Of a DNA stretch of 16,377 nucleotides, positions 7,509-15,143 are shown piece after piece. The position numbers and the translations under genes were made by a program. Source of the stretch: Bacteriovorax stolpii (GTDB lineage Bacteria > Bdellovibrionota > Bacteriovoracia > Bacteriovoracales > Bacteriovoracaceae); the NCBI GenBank assembly GCA_945890905.1, contig CAMDDI010000049.1, forward strand, positions 1-16,377, in the 5' to 3' direction. Within the stretch, counting starts at the first letter, position 1. Every line of letters begins with the position of its first letter. The notes under the pieces were generated by a model. The model ran no database searches and was not told the DNA's origin. It worked only from the letters and a program-made list of their open reading frames with translations.

Positions 7509-9182
7509 ATGAGATTTTTATTAGCATTTATTTACTTAGTTAATCTGACTATTGCATTTGCAGATGAAGTCAAAGTGGAGATTAATCCTCCCAAGCCAGT
7601 CGTAGGCGAAGTCTTTCAAGCCTACTTTAGAGTCTTCACTGATTCTGATGAGGAACCAGTGATCAATTTCAGTCCAAGTGGAGTTGAGGTCGTGGGGAAA
7701 TCGAATCAAGGAGTTTCTACTCGCACAATCTATTCCAATGGCCAACTCACAGTCACTCGAGAAATGACTTACGTCTATGATCTTGTGGCCAATAAAACGG
7801 GGGTCGCTAATCTGCGCGATATCAATGTTCAGTTAGGTTCGAAGGTTCTCCGCCACTCTTCCATTAGTCTTACGGTGCTCAAAGAAGCTGAAGAAACCGC
7901 AGAGATTTTCATTCAAGCAGACTTCGTTAAAAAAGAGTATTTTGTCGGCGAGGGGATCGTCGTCCGCTATTACCTCTATCACAAAGGTTCTGCACGAAAC
8001 GTGGAAGTTAAAACATTCCCTAAGCTCAATAATTTTTTAAAACGATTTTTGCAAGAGCCTGAACGGCCAGAGAGAGTCACCGTCAATGGAGAACAATTTC
8101 AAAGAAATCAAATTTACTGCGTCAAACTCTTTCCTGAGAAAACCGGGGAACTAAAAATTGATTCACTTTACGCAAGTGCCAGCTACGCTGCTTCAAGAGA
8201 CAACGATCCCTTCGGTGCCTTTGGATTTTCTCGGGATTTGAAAACAAAATCGCTTTCAAGTGAAGCTATTAAAATCATCGTTAAACCCCTCCCTGAACCA
8301 GTTCCAGCAAACTTTACGGGTTTGATTGGAAAGCATGACTTTGAACTTGAGATTGGATCATCTCGACTGATAGTCAATGAACCTATGGAAGTGAAACTCA
8401 CCATCTCCGGTGGTGGTGCTCTGGAGAATTTAGAGGCACCAGTCATTATCAAAAACCCTGGACTTGAAGACTTTGAATCGAATGGTGATTTAAAAATAAC
8501 TAATACCGACCACGCGATAAAAACATTCAATTACACTTTTCTTGCCAAAGAGAATCTAAAACTTCCGGCAACAACCACATCTTTGAGTTACTTTGATCCA
8601 GCTACTATGAGATATGTTTCTACCACTCTCAATATTCCTGAAATTGTGGTGGCCGGAGGAAGCGGAGAAGCTAAAAAGGATAAACCAGTCGAACCACAAG
8701 CAAGTCAGTCTGATTCCAAAAAATTTGAACTCCCGCAAATTCCAAAAGATTTTGCTGGTCCCATTTTAGTAGATGGAAAATCTCTCAAAAGTTATTTGCC
8801 CTACTTGAATCTCGCACTCGCAGCTCTCTCTTTATGTGTTGCTCTGACTTGGTTAGTAAAATCTCGTTCGCTGCCAAGTTTCAAAGCTTCTCAAGATGTT
8901 CCCAGTCAGTTCAAAAAAGGGGAATTTTCCATGGGAGAATTCACTCGCTGGCTCTCTCCGTTAATTCAGAAAACTGGAAAATCCCCTCTGACAATTATCA
9001 AAGAGTCTGACATGGACAAAGAGTCGAAGGCTTATTTCGTTGAACTATTGAATTCCAATGATTATAAAGATTACTCAACACGCAAGACTCAGGGGACTTT
9101 CACTTATAAGTCCCTTCATTTTAAAAATTTGAGTAAGTATATAGAAAGCGCAAAACATGAAAATACTTCACAACCTACTTGA
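7509..9182 (+). CDS. batD: BatD-like (oxygen tolerance) periplasmic/membrane protein
   Basis: 557 residues. The signal peptide is 1-18 (ends TIAFA before DEVKV). The long periplasmic part (19 to about 425) consists of several beta-sandwich, Ig-like segments, beginning KVEINPPKPVVGEVFQAYF as BatD proteins do. A Lys/Pro/Ser-rich linker (about 382-405), one TM helix (about 433-451) and a cytoplasmic tail of about 105 residues follow. BatD is the large periplasmic partner in Bat loci, thought to form a membrane complex with BatA and BatB; no enzymatic motif is visible or expected. The ATG is 1 base after the preceding stop, so translation is coupled. Its last 26 bases overlap the start of ribF. 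Confidence 0.9.
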   Translation: MRFLLAFIYLVNLTIAFADEVKVEINPPKPVVGEVFQAYFRVFTDSDEEPVINFSPSGVEVVGKSNQGVSTRTIYSNGQLTVTREMTYVYDLVANKTGVANLRDINVQLGSKVLRHSSISLTVLKEAEETAEIFIQADFVKKEYFVGEGIVVRYYLYHKGSARNVEVKTFPKLNNFLKRFLQEPERPERVTVNGEQFQRNQIYCVKLFPEKTGELKIDSLYASASYAASRDNDPFGAFGFSRDLKTKSLSSEAIKIIVKPLPEPVPANFTGLIGKHDFELEIGSSRLIVNEPMEVKLTISGGGALENLEAPVIIKNPGLEDFESNGDLKITNTDHAIKTFNYTFLAKENLKLPATTTSLSYFDPATMRYVSTTLNIPEIVVAGGSGEAKKDKPVEPQASQSDSKKFELPQIPKDFAGPILVDGKSLKSYLPYLNLALAALSLCVALTWLVKSRSLPSFKASQDVPSQFKKGEFSMGEFTRWLSPLIQKTGKSPLTIIKESDMDKESKAYFVELLNSNDYKDYSTRKTQGTFTYKSLHFKNLSKYIESAKHENTSQPT

Positions 9183-10098
9183 TATCCCCAAAAGCGATGG
9201 TGCGTATCCAGAAATTGGACTCACCATTGGAAATTTTGATGGAGTTCACCTGGGACACAAGCAACTACTCAAGAAAATTAAAGAGCAGTGTCTTGCTAGA
9301 AATTTGCAATTTGTGGTAGTGACTTTCATTCCACATCCCCAAAAAATTCTGCAACCTGAGAAGGAGCGATTTCTACTCACGAGCTATGAACAGCGTAGAT
9401 CACTTTTAAAAAAGCAGGGTGTGGACTATCTCATCGAGATGAAGTTTACCCGTGACTTTAGCACGCTCACACCTGATAAATTTCTAACTGATTATCTTTT
9501 CTGTTACCCGAACTTGAAAGACTTTTATCTGGGGTATGATTTCGCCTTCGGTGCCAACAAGCAGGGAGGATTTGATTTAGTTAAATCAAATTGTATCCCC
9601 AAGGGTATTCAAGTTGAGATACAACCCAAATTCGAATTCCAAGGTCACGTGGTCTCATCGAGTCTTCTGCGTGATCAGGTGTTAAACGGGCAGCTCAAAG
9701 AGGCAGCACACTTACTTGGTAGATCGTTTCATCTTGAAGGTTTAGTGATTAAAGGTGAAGGTCGTGGAAAGAAAATCGGCTATCCTACGGCCAATATACA
9801 AGTATCTCAGGATCTCATTGTCCCTCAGAAGGGTGTGTATGTAACGAAGACAGTTTATAACGGCATGACATTTCAATCCGTCACTAATATTGGAAACAAT
9901 CCTACATTCAAAGATACTCATCAGCTTCATATCGAAACAAATCTTTTTGACTTTGATACAGATATTTATGGCGAAATCTTAGATATTCAATTTCTGCATA
10001 AGATTCGGGATGAAAAAAAGTTTGCCACGGTCAATGATCTCATTACCCAGATTAAAAATGATGTGCTCTTTGCTAGAGACTTTTTAAAAAATTCATGA
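9157..10098 (+). CDS. ribF: Bifunctional riboflavin kinase / FAD synthetase
   Basis: 313 residues, normal RibF length. It phosphorylates riboflavin to FMN and adenylylates FMN to FAD in the cytoplasm. The N-terminal adenylyltransferase carries GNFDGVHLGH (25-34, the HxGH nucleotidyl-transfer motif) and GYDFAFGANKQGG (126-138). The linker is VVSSSLLRDQVLNGQL into LLGRSF. The C-terminal kinase carries EGRGKKIGYPTANI (201-214, with the PTAN Mg/ATP motif), NIGNNPTF (244-251) and IETNLFDF (259-266), where Glu260 fits the catalytic base. The ATG at 9157 gives the standard spacing to GNFDG and overlaps batD by 26 bases, which implies co-expression with the Bat genes. The stop overlaps the aroE start as ATGA. 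No sign of degeneration. Confidence 0.95.
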   Translation: MKILHNLLDIPKSDGAYPEIGLTIGNFDGVHLGHKQLLKKIKEQCLARNLQFVVVTFIPHPQKILQPEKERFLLTSYEQRRSLLKKQGVDYLIEMKFTRDFSTLTPDKFLTDYLFCYPNLKDFYLGYDFAFGANKQGGFDLVKSNCIPKGIQVEIQPKFEFQGHVVSSSLLRDQVLNGQLKEAAHLLGRSFHLEGLVIKGEGRGKKIGYPTANIQVSQDLIVPQKGVYVTKTVYNGMTFQSVTNIGNNPTFKDTHQLHIETNLFDFDTDIYGEILDIQFLHKIRDEKKFATVNDLITQIKNDVLFARDFLKNS

Positions 10099-10805
10099 GA
10101 CTTGCACTTCTTGGTTATCCTATATCTCATTCTCTTTCGCCTGAAATTTACCGAGATCTTTTGGGATCTGAACTTAAAAGTTATGACCTGCTCGAAATAC
10201 AAAACAAGAGTGATATTCCTTCGCTTACTGAATTGGCCAAAAGATTTGATGGACTCAGTATCACTGCTCCCTACAAAGAAATTTATTTTTCACAAGTTAA
10301 AATAGATTCTAATGTAGTGGAGAAGTTAGGCTTCATTAACGCCATTTCCTTTTGCGACGATGGAGCTAGGGCCACAAATACAGATCTTTTAGCTGCTCAA
10401 AAAATACTGTCTCAATTTAGAGATCAATTCTCCAAACTCTCCCTCATCATTTTAGGCAACGGATCCATGGCCAAAATGATGGTGTTATTGGCCGAGCAGT
10501 ACCAGATTGATTTTATCCGTCTCTCTCGAGATCAAGGCCTAGATTTAGCTCACGAAGATCTAAGAAAGTATGAGAAGCCCGATCAACAGATGCTAGTGAT
10601 CAATACTTGCTCACGCTCATTTGTTTTCCAAGGTCAGATACATTCTTCTTATATATTCTGGGATTTAAACTATTCTTTTCTTCCGCACCAAAATACTCTT
10701 CCTTCCCAAGTTTCATCTTATATAGATGGAAAAGAGATGGTTCGATTACAGGCGGAATCTGCTCTGAAATTCTGGCGGGAAACAAACCCTAAACTTAAGT
10801 GCTGA
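10095..10805 (+). CDS. aroE: Shikimate dehydrogenase, short and diverged
   Basis: 236 residues against about 270 for typical AroE; it reduces 3-dehydroshikimate to shikimate with NADPH. The substrate side is intact: GYPISHSLSP (7-16), ITAPYK (56-61) with catalytic Lys61, INA (81-83) and TNTD (94-97) with catalytic Asp97, and the closing DGKEMVRLQAE (211-221) with the substrate-contact Gln. The cofactor side is unusual: the glycine loop reads LGNGSMAKM (120-128) instead of GAGGAAR, and the NRT(x)xRA motif that binds the NADP phosphate is replaced by IRLSRDQG. Cofactor preference may therefore differ, and a quinate/shikimate-like or weaker enzyme is possible. The ATG overlaps the ribF stop by 4 bases. 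It is the last gene of the compact unit, with 44 bases before pilB. Confidence 0.88.
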   Translation: MRLALLGYPISHSLSPEIYRDLLGSELKSYDLLEIQNKSDIPSLTELAKRFDGLSITAPYKEIYFSQVKIDSNVVEKLGFINAISFCDDGARATNTDLLAAQKILSQFRDQFSKLSLIILGNGSMAKMMVLLAEQYQIDFIRLSRDQGLDLAHEDLRKYEKPDQQMLVINTCSRSFVFQGQIHSSYIFWDLNYSFLPHQNTLPSQVSSYIDGKEMVRLQAESALKFWRETNPKLKC

Positions 10806-10849
10806 ATAATCCGAAAGTTGTTACATACTATTAAAGGGTTAATCACTAC

Positions 10850-12526
10850 ATGATTCGAAAAGAGTTCATTGATATTGTAACGGCGACAGGTATGGCCACT
10901 CTCAAAGAGTTGCGCCGCCTCTCTATGGGTAAAGATGATGAAATCAATGAATTCGAACTGCTTTCTATGCCTTACTTTGATGAAAATAAATTTGCCAAAA
11001 TTTGTTCTGAAAAATTCGCTATAACATTTATTGATCTAAGAAACGCTAAAGTACCTACAGATACCTTATCTACCATGAAAAAGCGTTTAGTCATTAAGTA
11101 CCGCGCAATTCCCATTCAAAAGACGAGTCAGAAAATTACTCTCGCAACTTTTGACCCTAGTGTTGTTGGGGATGCCACTAAAGAATTATCTGATACTTAT
11201 AAAAAACAAGTGGAATTCATTCTCACTAATATTTCCTCTTGGAGAAAGCTTTATGCCGGTATTAAAGATTCAGTAGATGACCTCATCAATAACATTCAAG
11301 AAGTCACTGCTTCTTCGCAAGCTGCAGCTGAAGAAAGTGTAAAAGCAGAAGATATTTCTGATGACGTTGTAACCTTTGTGAATAGGCTTCTGGCCGAAGC
11401 TTATGTAAAAAAGGCATCAGACATTCACGTTGAACCTTATGAGCGAATATTTCGGGTGAGACTTCGCATTGATGGTAACTTAGTAGAAGTTGCTCAGCCA
11501 CCAAAATCCATGATGGCTTCCGTTCTCTCACGATTAAAAATTATGTCTCAGATGGATATTTCCGAAAAAAGAAAACCACAAGATGGTCGTATTAAGCTTT
11601 TAATTGGGGGCGCCCCAATCGATTACAGGGTTTCTTCACTACCTACTCTGTTTGGTGAGAAAATTGTTTTGCGACTTCTTGATTCAACTAATCTTCAACT
11701 TGATATGACTAAGCTAGGCTTTGAGGCCAAGCAACTTGAAAGTTTTAAAGAAGGGATTCATCGTCCATATGGAATGTGTCTTGTGACAGGGCCCACTGGA
11801 TCTGGTAAAACAACAACTCTCTACTCGGCTATTGCGGAACTAAATACGCCCGATAACAATATTTCTACCGCTGAAGATCCTGTGGAATTCAACGTTGAAG
11901 GGATTAATCAGGTTAACGTTCGTAAAGAAGTGGGACTGACTTTCGCTTCTTCTCTGAAGGCTTTCCTGAGACAAGATCCGGATATTATCATGGTGGGAGA
12001 GATCCGAGATTTGGAAGTGGGTGAGATTGCGGTTGAAGCTGCTCTTACTGGTCACTTAGTTCTCTCAACTCTGCACACTAATGATGCTCCTTCGACTATC
12101 ACGCGACTCCTTAATATGGGGATTGAACCATTCCTAGTTGTAGCGGCCTTAAATGTGATTGTGGCCCAGCGTCTTTGCCGTAAAATTTGCATCAACTGTC
12201 GTGAAGAAAAGAAAGTTTCACCTGATGAACTTGTGGCCTGTGGTTTTGCCCCGGCGTCCGCAGAAAAAATCAAAGTCTATCATGGTAAGGGCTGCGAAAT
12301 TTGCAACAACACTGGTGCTAAAGGTCGCGTAGCTATTTATGAGGTACTAACAGTCACTCCGAAAATCCGTGAGTTGATTCTGAGAAATGCCTCGTCAGAC
12401 GATATTAAAAAACAGGCCATTCGTGATGGGATGAAGACACTGAGAATGTGTGCTTTGACCAAAGTGGCCCAGGGTCTAACCACCCTTGAAGAAGCGATGA
12501 CAAACTCTTCTTCTGATCAACTTTAG
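10850..12526 (+). CDS. pilB: Type IV pilus assembly (extension) ATPase PilB
   Basis: 558 residues. An N-terminal MshEN-like regulatory domain (about 1-140, ending in a linker rich in Ala/Glu/Ser around 150-168) is followed by the GspE/PilB hexameric ATPase. Visible are the Asp box ASDIHVEPYE (189-198), Walker A GPTGSGKT (314-321), Walker B IIMVGE (379-384), the His box GHLVLSTLHTND (401-412) and a zinc site made of C447/C450 and C482/C485. It drives pilin addition at the inner-membrane platform PilC, from the cytoplasm. ATG at 10850 has AAAGGG at 10833-10838. I could not find a convincing promoter in the 44-base gap after aroE. pilT and pilC follow directly, so the three are co-transcribed. 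Confidence 0.96.
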   Translation: MIRKEFIDIVTATGMATLKELRRLSMGKDDEINEFELLSMPYFDENKFAKICSEKFAITFIDLRNAKVPTDTLSTMKKRLVIKYRAIPIQKTSQKITLATFDPSVVGDATKELSDTYKKQVEFILTNISSWRKLYAGIKDSVDDLINNIQEVTASSQAAAEESVKAEDISDDVVTFVNRLLAEAYVKKASDIHVEPYERIFRVRLRIDGNLVEVAQPPKSMMASVLSRLKIMSQMDISEKRKPQDGRIKLLIGGAPIDYRVSSLPTLFGEKIVLRLLDSTNLQLDMTKLGFEAKQLESFKEGIHRPYGMCLVTGPTGSGKTTTLYSAIAELNTPDNNISTAEDPVEFNVEGINQVNVRKEVGLTFASSLKAFLRQDPDIIMVGEIRDLEVGEIAVEAALTGHLVLSTLHTNDAPSTITRLLNMGIEPFLVVAALNVIVAQRLCRKICINCREEKKVSPDELVACGFAPASAEKIKVYHGKGCEICNNTGAKGRVAIYEVLTVTPKIRELILRNASSDDIKKQAIRDGMKTLRMCALTKVAQGLTTLEEAMTNSSSDQL

Positions 12527-12530
12527 GAGT
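12524..12530 (+). promoter_or_regulatory. Shine-Dalgarno of pilT overlapping the pilB stop
   Basis: TAGGAGT at 12524-12530 combines the pilB stop TAG with the AGGAG ribosome site for pilT, 4 bases before its ATG at 12534. The arrangement favours coupled synthesis of the extension and retraction ATPases. Confidence 0.6.
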
Positions 12531-12533
12531 TTT

Positions 12534-13667
12534 ATGTCCGATGATACCAAAACCAGTACAAAGACCGGTGCCGAACAGGGCATTGGAAATTTACAAATAC
12601 AACAGCTTTTTAAAGTGATGGTTGATAACGGATCATCGGATTTACATTTAACAGTTGGTTCTGCACCCGGCATGCGGATTAGTGGTGATATCGTTCGTGT
12701 AAAAGTGGGAAGTTTAACCCCTGATGATACCAAACGTTTGATCTACCAAATTCTTACTGAAAAGCAGAAAGCTGAACTTGAAAAAAATCTCGAGCTTGAT
12801 TTTTCCTTTGGTATTAAGGGTCTTGCGCGTTTTCGGGCCAACGTTTTTTACTCTAAAGGGTCTGTGGCGGGAGTATTTCGCCAAATTCCAAGTTTGATCC
12901 CGGATTTTGATGCTCTCGGTTTACCTCCTGTACTTATGGAAATGGTTAACGTCTCCTCAGGACTCTTTCTTGTAACAGGACCTACTGGCTCTGGAAAATC
13001 TACTACTTTGGCTTCAATAATCGATAAGCTTAATTCAAATTCTCCTAACCATATTATTACGCTGGAAGATCCTATTGAGTTTGTTCATCAACATAAAATG
13101 TCCCTTGTTAATCAGCGGGAAGTAGGAGCGGATACTTTGAGTTTTGGGAAAGGCATTAAATCTCTTTTGAGACAAGATCCAGACATTGTTTTAGTGGGAG
13201 AGCTTCGAGATCCGGAAACCATTGAAGCTGCACTCACTATTGCTGAAACAGGTCACGTGGTCTTCGGAACGCTTCATACCAACTCAACAGTTCAGACTAT
13301 TAACCGAATCATTAACGTCTTCTCTCACGAGCAACAGGAACAGATCCGAACACTTCTCTCTTTCGTTCTCCAGGGGGTTGTGGCCCAGCAACTTTTACCA
13401 AAAGTTCCTAAAGGTCGCGCCCTGGTCCAAGAAATTTTAAGAATTACTCCTGCTATTAGAAACTTGATCCGTGAAGATAAGTCCCACCAGATCTATTCAC
13501 AGATGCAGATTGGACAAGAAGAGACAGGAATGAATACGATGAATCAGCATATTAAAAAACATTTGGATGCTGGTATCATTACTCAAGAAACGGCAATGAC
13601 ATATTCCAATAACCCTGAAGAGCTGCAGCGTATGTTGGGATTAACCAATTCGCCTAAGAAGAGATAA
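12534..13667 (+). CDS. pilT: Type IV pilus retraction ATPase PilT
   Basis: 377 residues. A short acidic N-terminal extension (1-20) precedes the PAS-like domain with SSDLHLTVGSAPGMRISG (34-51). The ATPase core has Walker A GPTGSGKS (149-156), the Asp box region ITLEDPIEF (175-183), Walker B DIVLVGE (217-223) and the His box GHVVFGTLHTN (240-250). The C-terminal AIRNLIRE motif at 307-314, essential for retraction in PilT and usually absent or changed in PilB and PilU, distinguishes it as PilT rather than PilU. It depolymerises pilin from the base, giving twitching or pulling force. It sits 7 bases after pilB and 7 bases before pilC. No missing key residue. Confidence 0.96.
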   Translation: MSDDTKTSTKTGAEQGIGNLQIQQLFKVMVDNGSSDLHLTVGSAPGMRISGDIVRVKVGSLTPDDTKRLIYQILTEKQKAELEKNLELDFSFGIKGLARFRANVFYSKGSVAGVFRQIPSLIPDFDALGLPPVLMEMVNVSSGLFLVTGPTGSGKSTTLASIIDKLNSNSPNHIITLEDPIEFVHQHKMSLVNQREVGADTLSFGKGIKSLLRQDPDIVLVGELRDPETIEAALTIAETGHVVFGTLHTNSTVQTINRIINVFSHEQQEQIRTLLSFVLQGVVAQQLLPKVPKGRALVQEILRITPAIRNLIREDKSHQIYSQMQIGQEETGMNTMNQHIKKHLDAGIITQETAMTYSNNPEELQRMLGLTNSPKKR

Positions 13668-13674
13668 TTAGACT

Positions 13675-14898
13675 ATGCCAAAGTTTAAGTACGTCGGATT
13701 TACCTCAGATGGAAAGAAAGTCGAAGCTTCGATTGAATCCGATTCTGAAAAAGATGTGCGTAAGCAATTGCGCCGTCAAAATATTCGTGCGACTAAAATT
13801 ATGGCCCCTTCAATTCTTGAAGTTGATTTGGGTCAATTTTTAGTTGAAAAAGGCCTCGCCCGTCCATTTGGTCGCGCGGAGCTTATGCGCTTTACACGTC
13901 AGCTCTCCATTCTGATAAATGCCGGTGTGCCGATTCTTGAATGTATGGAGATTCTCCATAAGCAAGAACAAAATCTTGTTCTCAAAAAAGTTGTTAAAAA
14001 TATTTCCATGCAAGTTGAGGAAGGAAAGAGTTTATTTGAATCCATGTCTCAGCAGCCAGGTTTTGATAAGCTTTATTGCGCTCTTGTAAAAGCTGGAGAA
14101 GCCGCCGGTATTTTAGATACCATTCTTGTGAAGCTAGCAGAGTTTTTAGAAAAAGCAGAAAAACTAAAAAAACAAGTGAAGTCAGCTCTTACGTATCCGG
14201 TGATCGTCGTGATCGTAGGTATTTTGGTTATTTTTGGTTTGATGACTTTTGTGGTTCCCCAATTTGTGGCCATCTTAAAAGATTCAAACCAAGAAATTCC
14301 CTGGGTAACTCAAGTGGTGATGGATGTTTCAGCATTCTTTCAAAACTACACACTTTTGCTTATCGCAGGCCTTGTGGCCGGGGCCATGTTGTTTGTGAAC
14401 TTTATCAAAACCAAAGAAGGCAAAGCTGAGTGGGATAAACTCACCATGAAAGCTCCACTGTTTGGAATGCTTATCATCAAAGGTAATCTTGGTTCATTCA
14501 CAAGAACTCTGGCAACCATGCTTTCAGCGGGTGTTCCTATCATCGATTCACTCGAAATTTGTATTGAGACTTTAGATAATACTCAAATTGCCAAAGATCT
14601 CACGAAGGTGAGAAAAGCGGTGATTGAAGGTAAATCTATTACTGAACCACTTTCACGTATTGAATATTTCCCTCCCCTTGTTACTCAAATGATTAAAGTG
14701 GGAGAAGCCACAGGTAACCTTGATACCATGCTGCTTAAAGTGGCTGATGTATTTGAAGAAGAAGTTGAAGAACTTGTTACCAATCTCACTAAGCTTATTG
14801 AGCCCCTAATTCTAGTGGTCTTAGGGGGAATTATTGGATTCGTGTTAATTGCCATGTACTTACCTATATTTATGTCTGCTGGTGGGGTTTCCGAGTAA
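13675..14898 (+). CDS. pilC: Type IV pilus inner-membrane platform protein PilC
   Basis: 407 residues, the normal PilC/GspF length. Two tandem GspF domains lie at about 70-193 and 273-396; both open with an FTRxLxxxLxAGVPI block (73-87 and 275-289) and carry a KxGExxGxLD block (139-148 and 341-350). TM helices are at about 173-198, 224-244 and 376-396. PilC sits in the inner membrane and couples the rotation of the PilB or PilT hexamers to pilin entry or exit. ATG at 13675 is 7 bases after pilT with only a weak purine-rich site before it, suggesting coupling. A 20-base hairpin follows the stop. Confidence 0.95.
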   Translation: MPKFKYVGFTSDGKKVEASIESDSEKDVRKQLRRQNIRATKIMAPSILEVDLGQFLVEKGLARPFGRAELMRFTRQLSILINAGVPILECMEILHKQEQNLVLKKVVKNISMQVEEGKSLFESMSQQPGFDKLYCALVKAGEAAGILDTILVKLAEFLEKAEKLKKQVKSALTYPVIVVIVGILVIFGLMTFVVPQFVAILKDSNQEIPWVTQVVMDVSAFFQNYTLLLIAGLVAGAMLFVNFIKTKEGKAEWDKLTMKAPLFGMLIIKGNLGSFTRTLATMLSAGVPIIDSLEICIETLDNTQIAKDLTKVRKAVIEGKSITEPLSRIEYFPPLVTQMIKVGEATGNLDTMLLKVADVFEEEVEELVTNLTKLIEPLILVVLGGIIGFVLIAMYLPIFMSAGGVSE

Positions 14899-14900
14899 TA

Positions 14901-14920
14901 ATGCCTTTATTAAGAGGCAT
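14901..14920 (+). terminator. Hairpin directly after pilC (possible weak terminator or processing site)
   Basis: ATGCCT (14901-14906) pairs perfectly with AGGCAT (14915-14920) around an AT-rich loop, 2 bases after the pilC stop. There is no T tract after it, so it is not a canonical Rho-independent terminator; it may protect the pilC mRNA end or be partly read through into the pilA leader. Confidence 0.35.
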
Positions 14921-14984
14921 ACCAACATTGGATGAAACCATCATAAGTTAAAGCATGAGGAATAAGTTGCCGAAAAGCTTAATG

Positions 14985-15018
14985 TTCCAAATGTCAGGTA
15001 AAATTTAACATATTGGAA
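14985..15018 (+). other. Imperfect inverted repeat in the pilC-pilA gap
   Basis: TTCCAAATGT (14985-14994) pairs with ACAT-A-TTGGAA (15008-15018): 10 base pairs with one bulged A and a 13-base loop. It lies in the middle of the 245-base non-coding region before pilA. It could be a regulator-binding dyad or an RNA stem. The rest of this region shows no gene; a minus-strand open frame across it has no ribosome site or recognisable sequence. Confidence 0.4.
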
Positions 15019-15041
15019 TGCTGCCTGAAGTAAAATAGAAA
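15013..15041 (+). promoter_or_regulatory. pilA: Candidate pilA promoter (weak)
   Basis: TTGGAA at 15013-15018, a 17-base spacer, then TAGAAA at 15036-15041 matches sigma70 boxes moderately (4 of 6 each). Transcription would begin near 15048 and give a leader of about 95 bases. The -35 box lies in the right arm of the inverted repeat above. I looked for the GG-N10-GC pattern of sigma54 promoters in this gap and did not find one. Low confidence; other AT-rich boxes nearby are possible. Confidence 0.25.
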
Positions 15042-15106
15042 CTGAGACACCCAAAGTTTGTTTAATTCTTAATATTACACAAACCTCAAGTGAATCAAAT
15101 AACAAA

Positions 15107-15127
15107 CCAGGTCTCTTAATGATCTGG
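15107..15127 (+). promoter_or_regulatory. Leader stem-loop just upstream of the pilA ribosome site
   Basis: CCAGGTC (15107-15113) pairs with GATCTGG (15121-15127) through 7 pairs including one G-U, loop TCTTAAT. It ends 6 bases before GGGAG (15133-15137), the pilA Shine-Dalgarno. It leaves the ribosome site exposed, so a stabilising or regulatory 5' hairpin is more likely than a blocking one. Confidence 0.4.
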
Positions 15128-15143
15128 AACATGGGAGTAGATT

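Noticed and set aside
10806..10849. Promoter for pilB in the 44-base gap
   Set aside because: TACTAT at 10826 resembles a -10 box but no matching -35 box lies 16-18 bases upstream; transcription may instead continue from aroE or start inside it.
14960..14975. Possible sigma54 element around GAGGAATAAGTTGC
   Set aside because: GG and GC are 8 bases apart rather than 10, and the flanking TGGCAC and TTGC consensus is poor.
14941..15132. Minus-strand open frame of 63 codons in the pilA leader
   Set aside because: No Shine-Dalgarno, no recognisable sequence, and the region contains inverted repeats and the pilA leader; chance open frame in AT-rich DNA.
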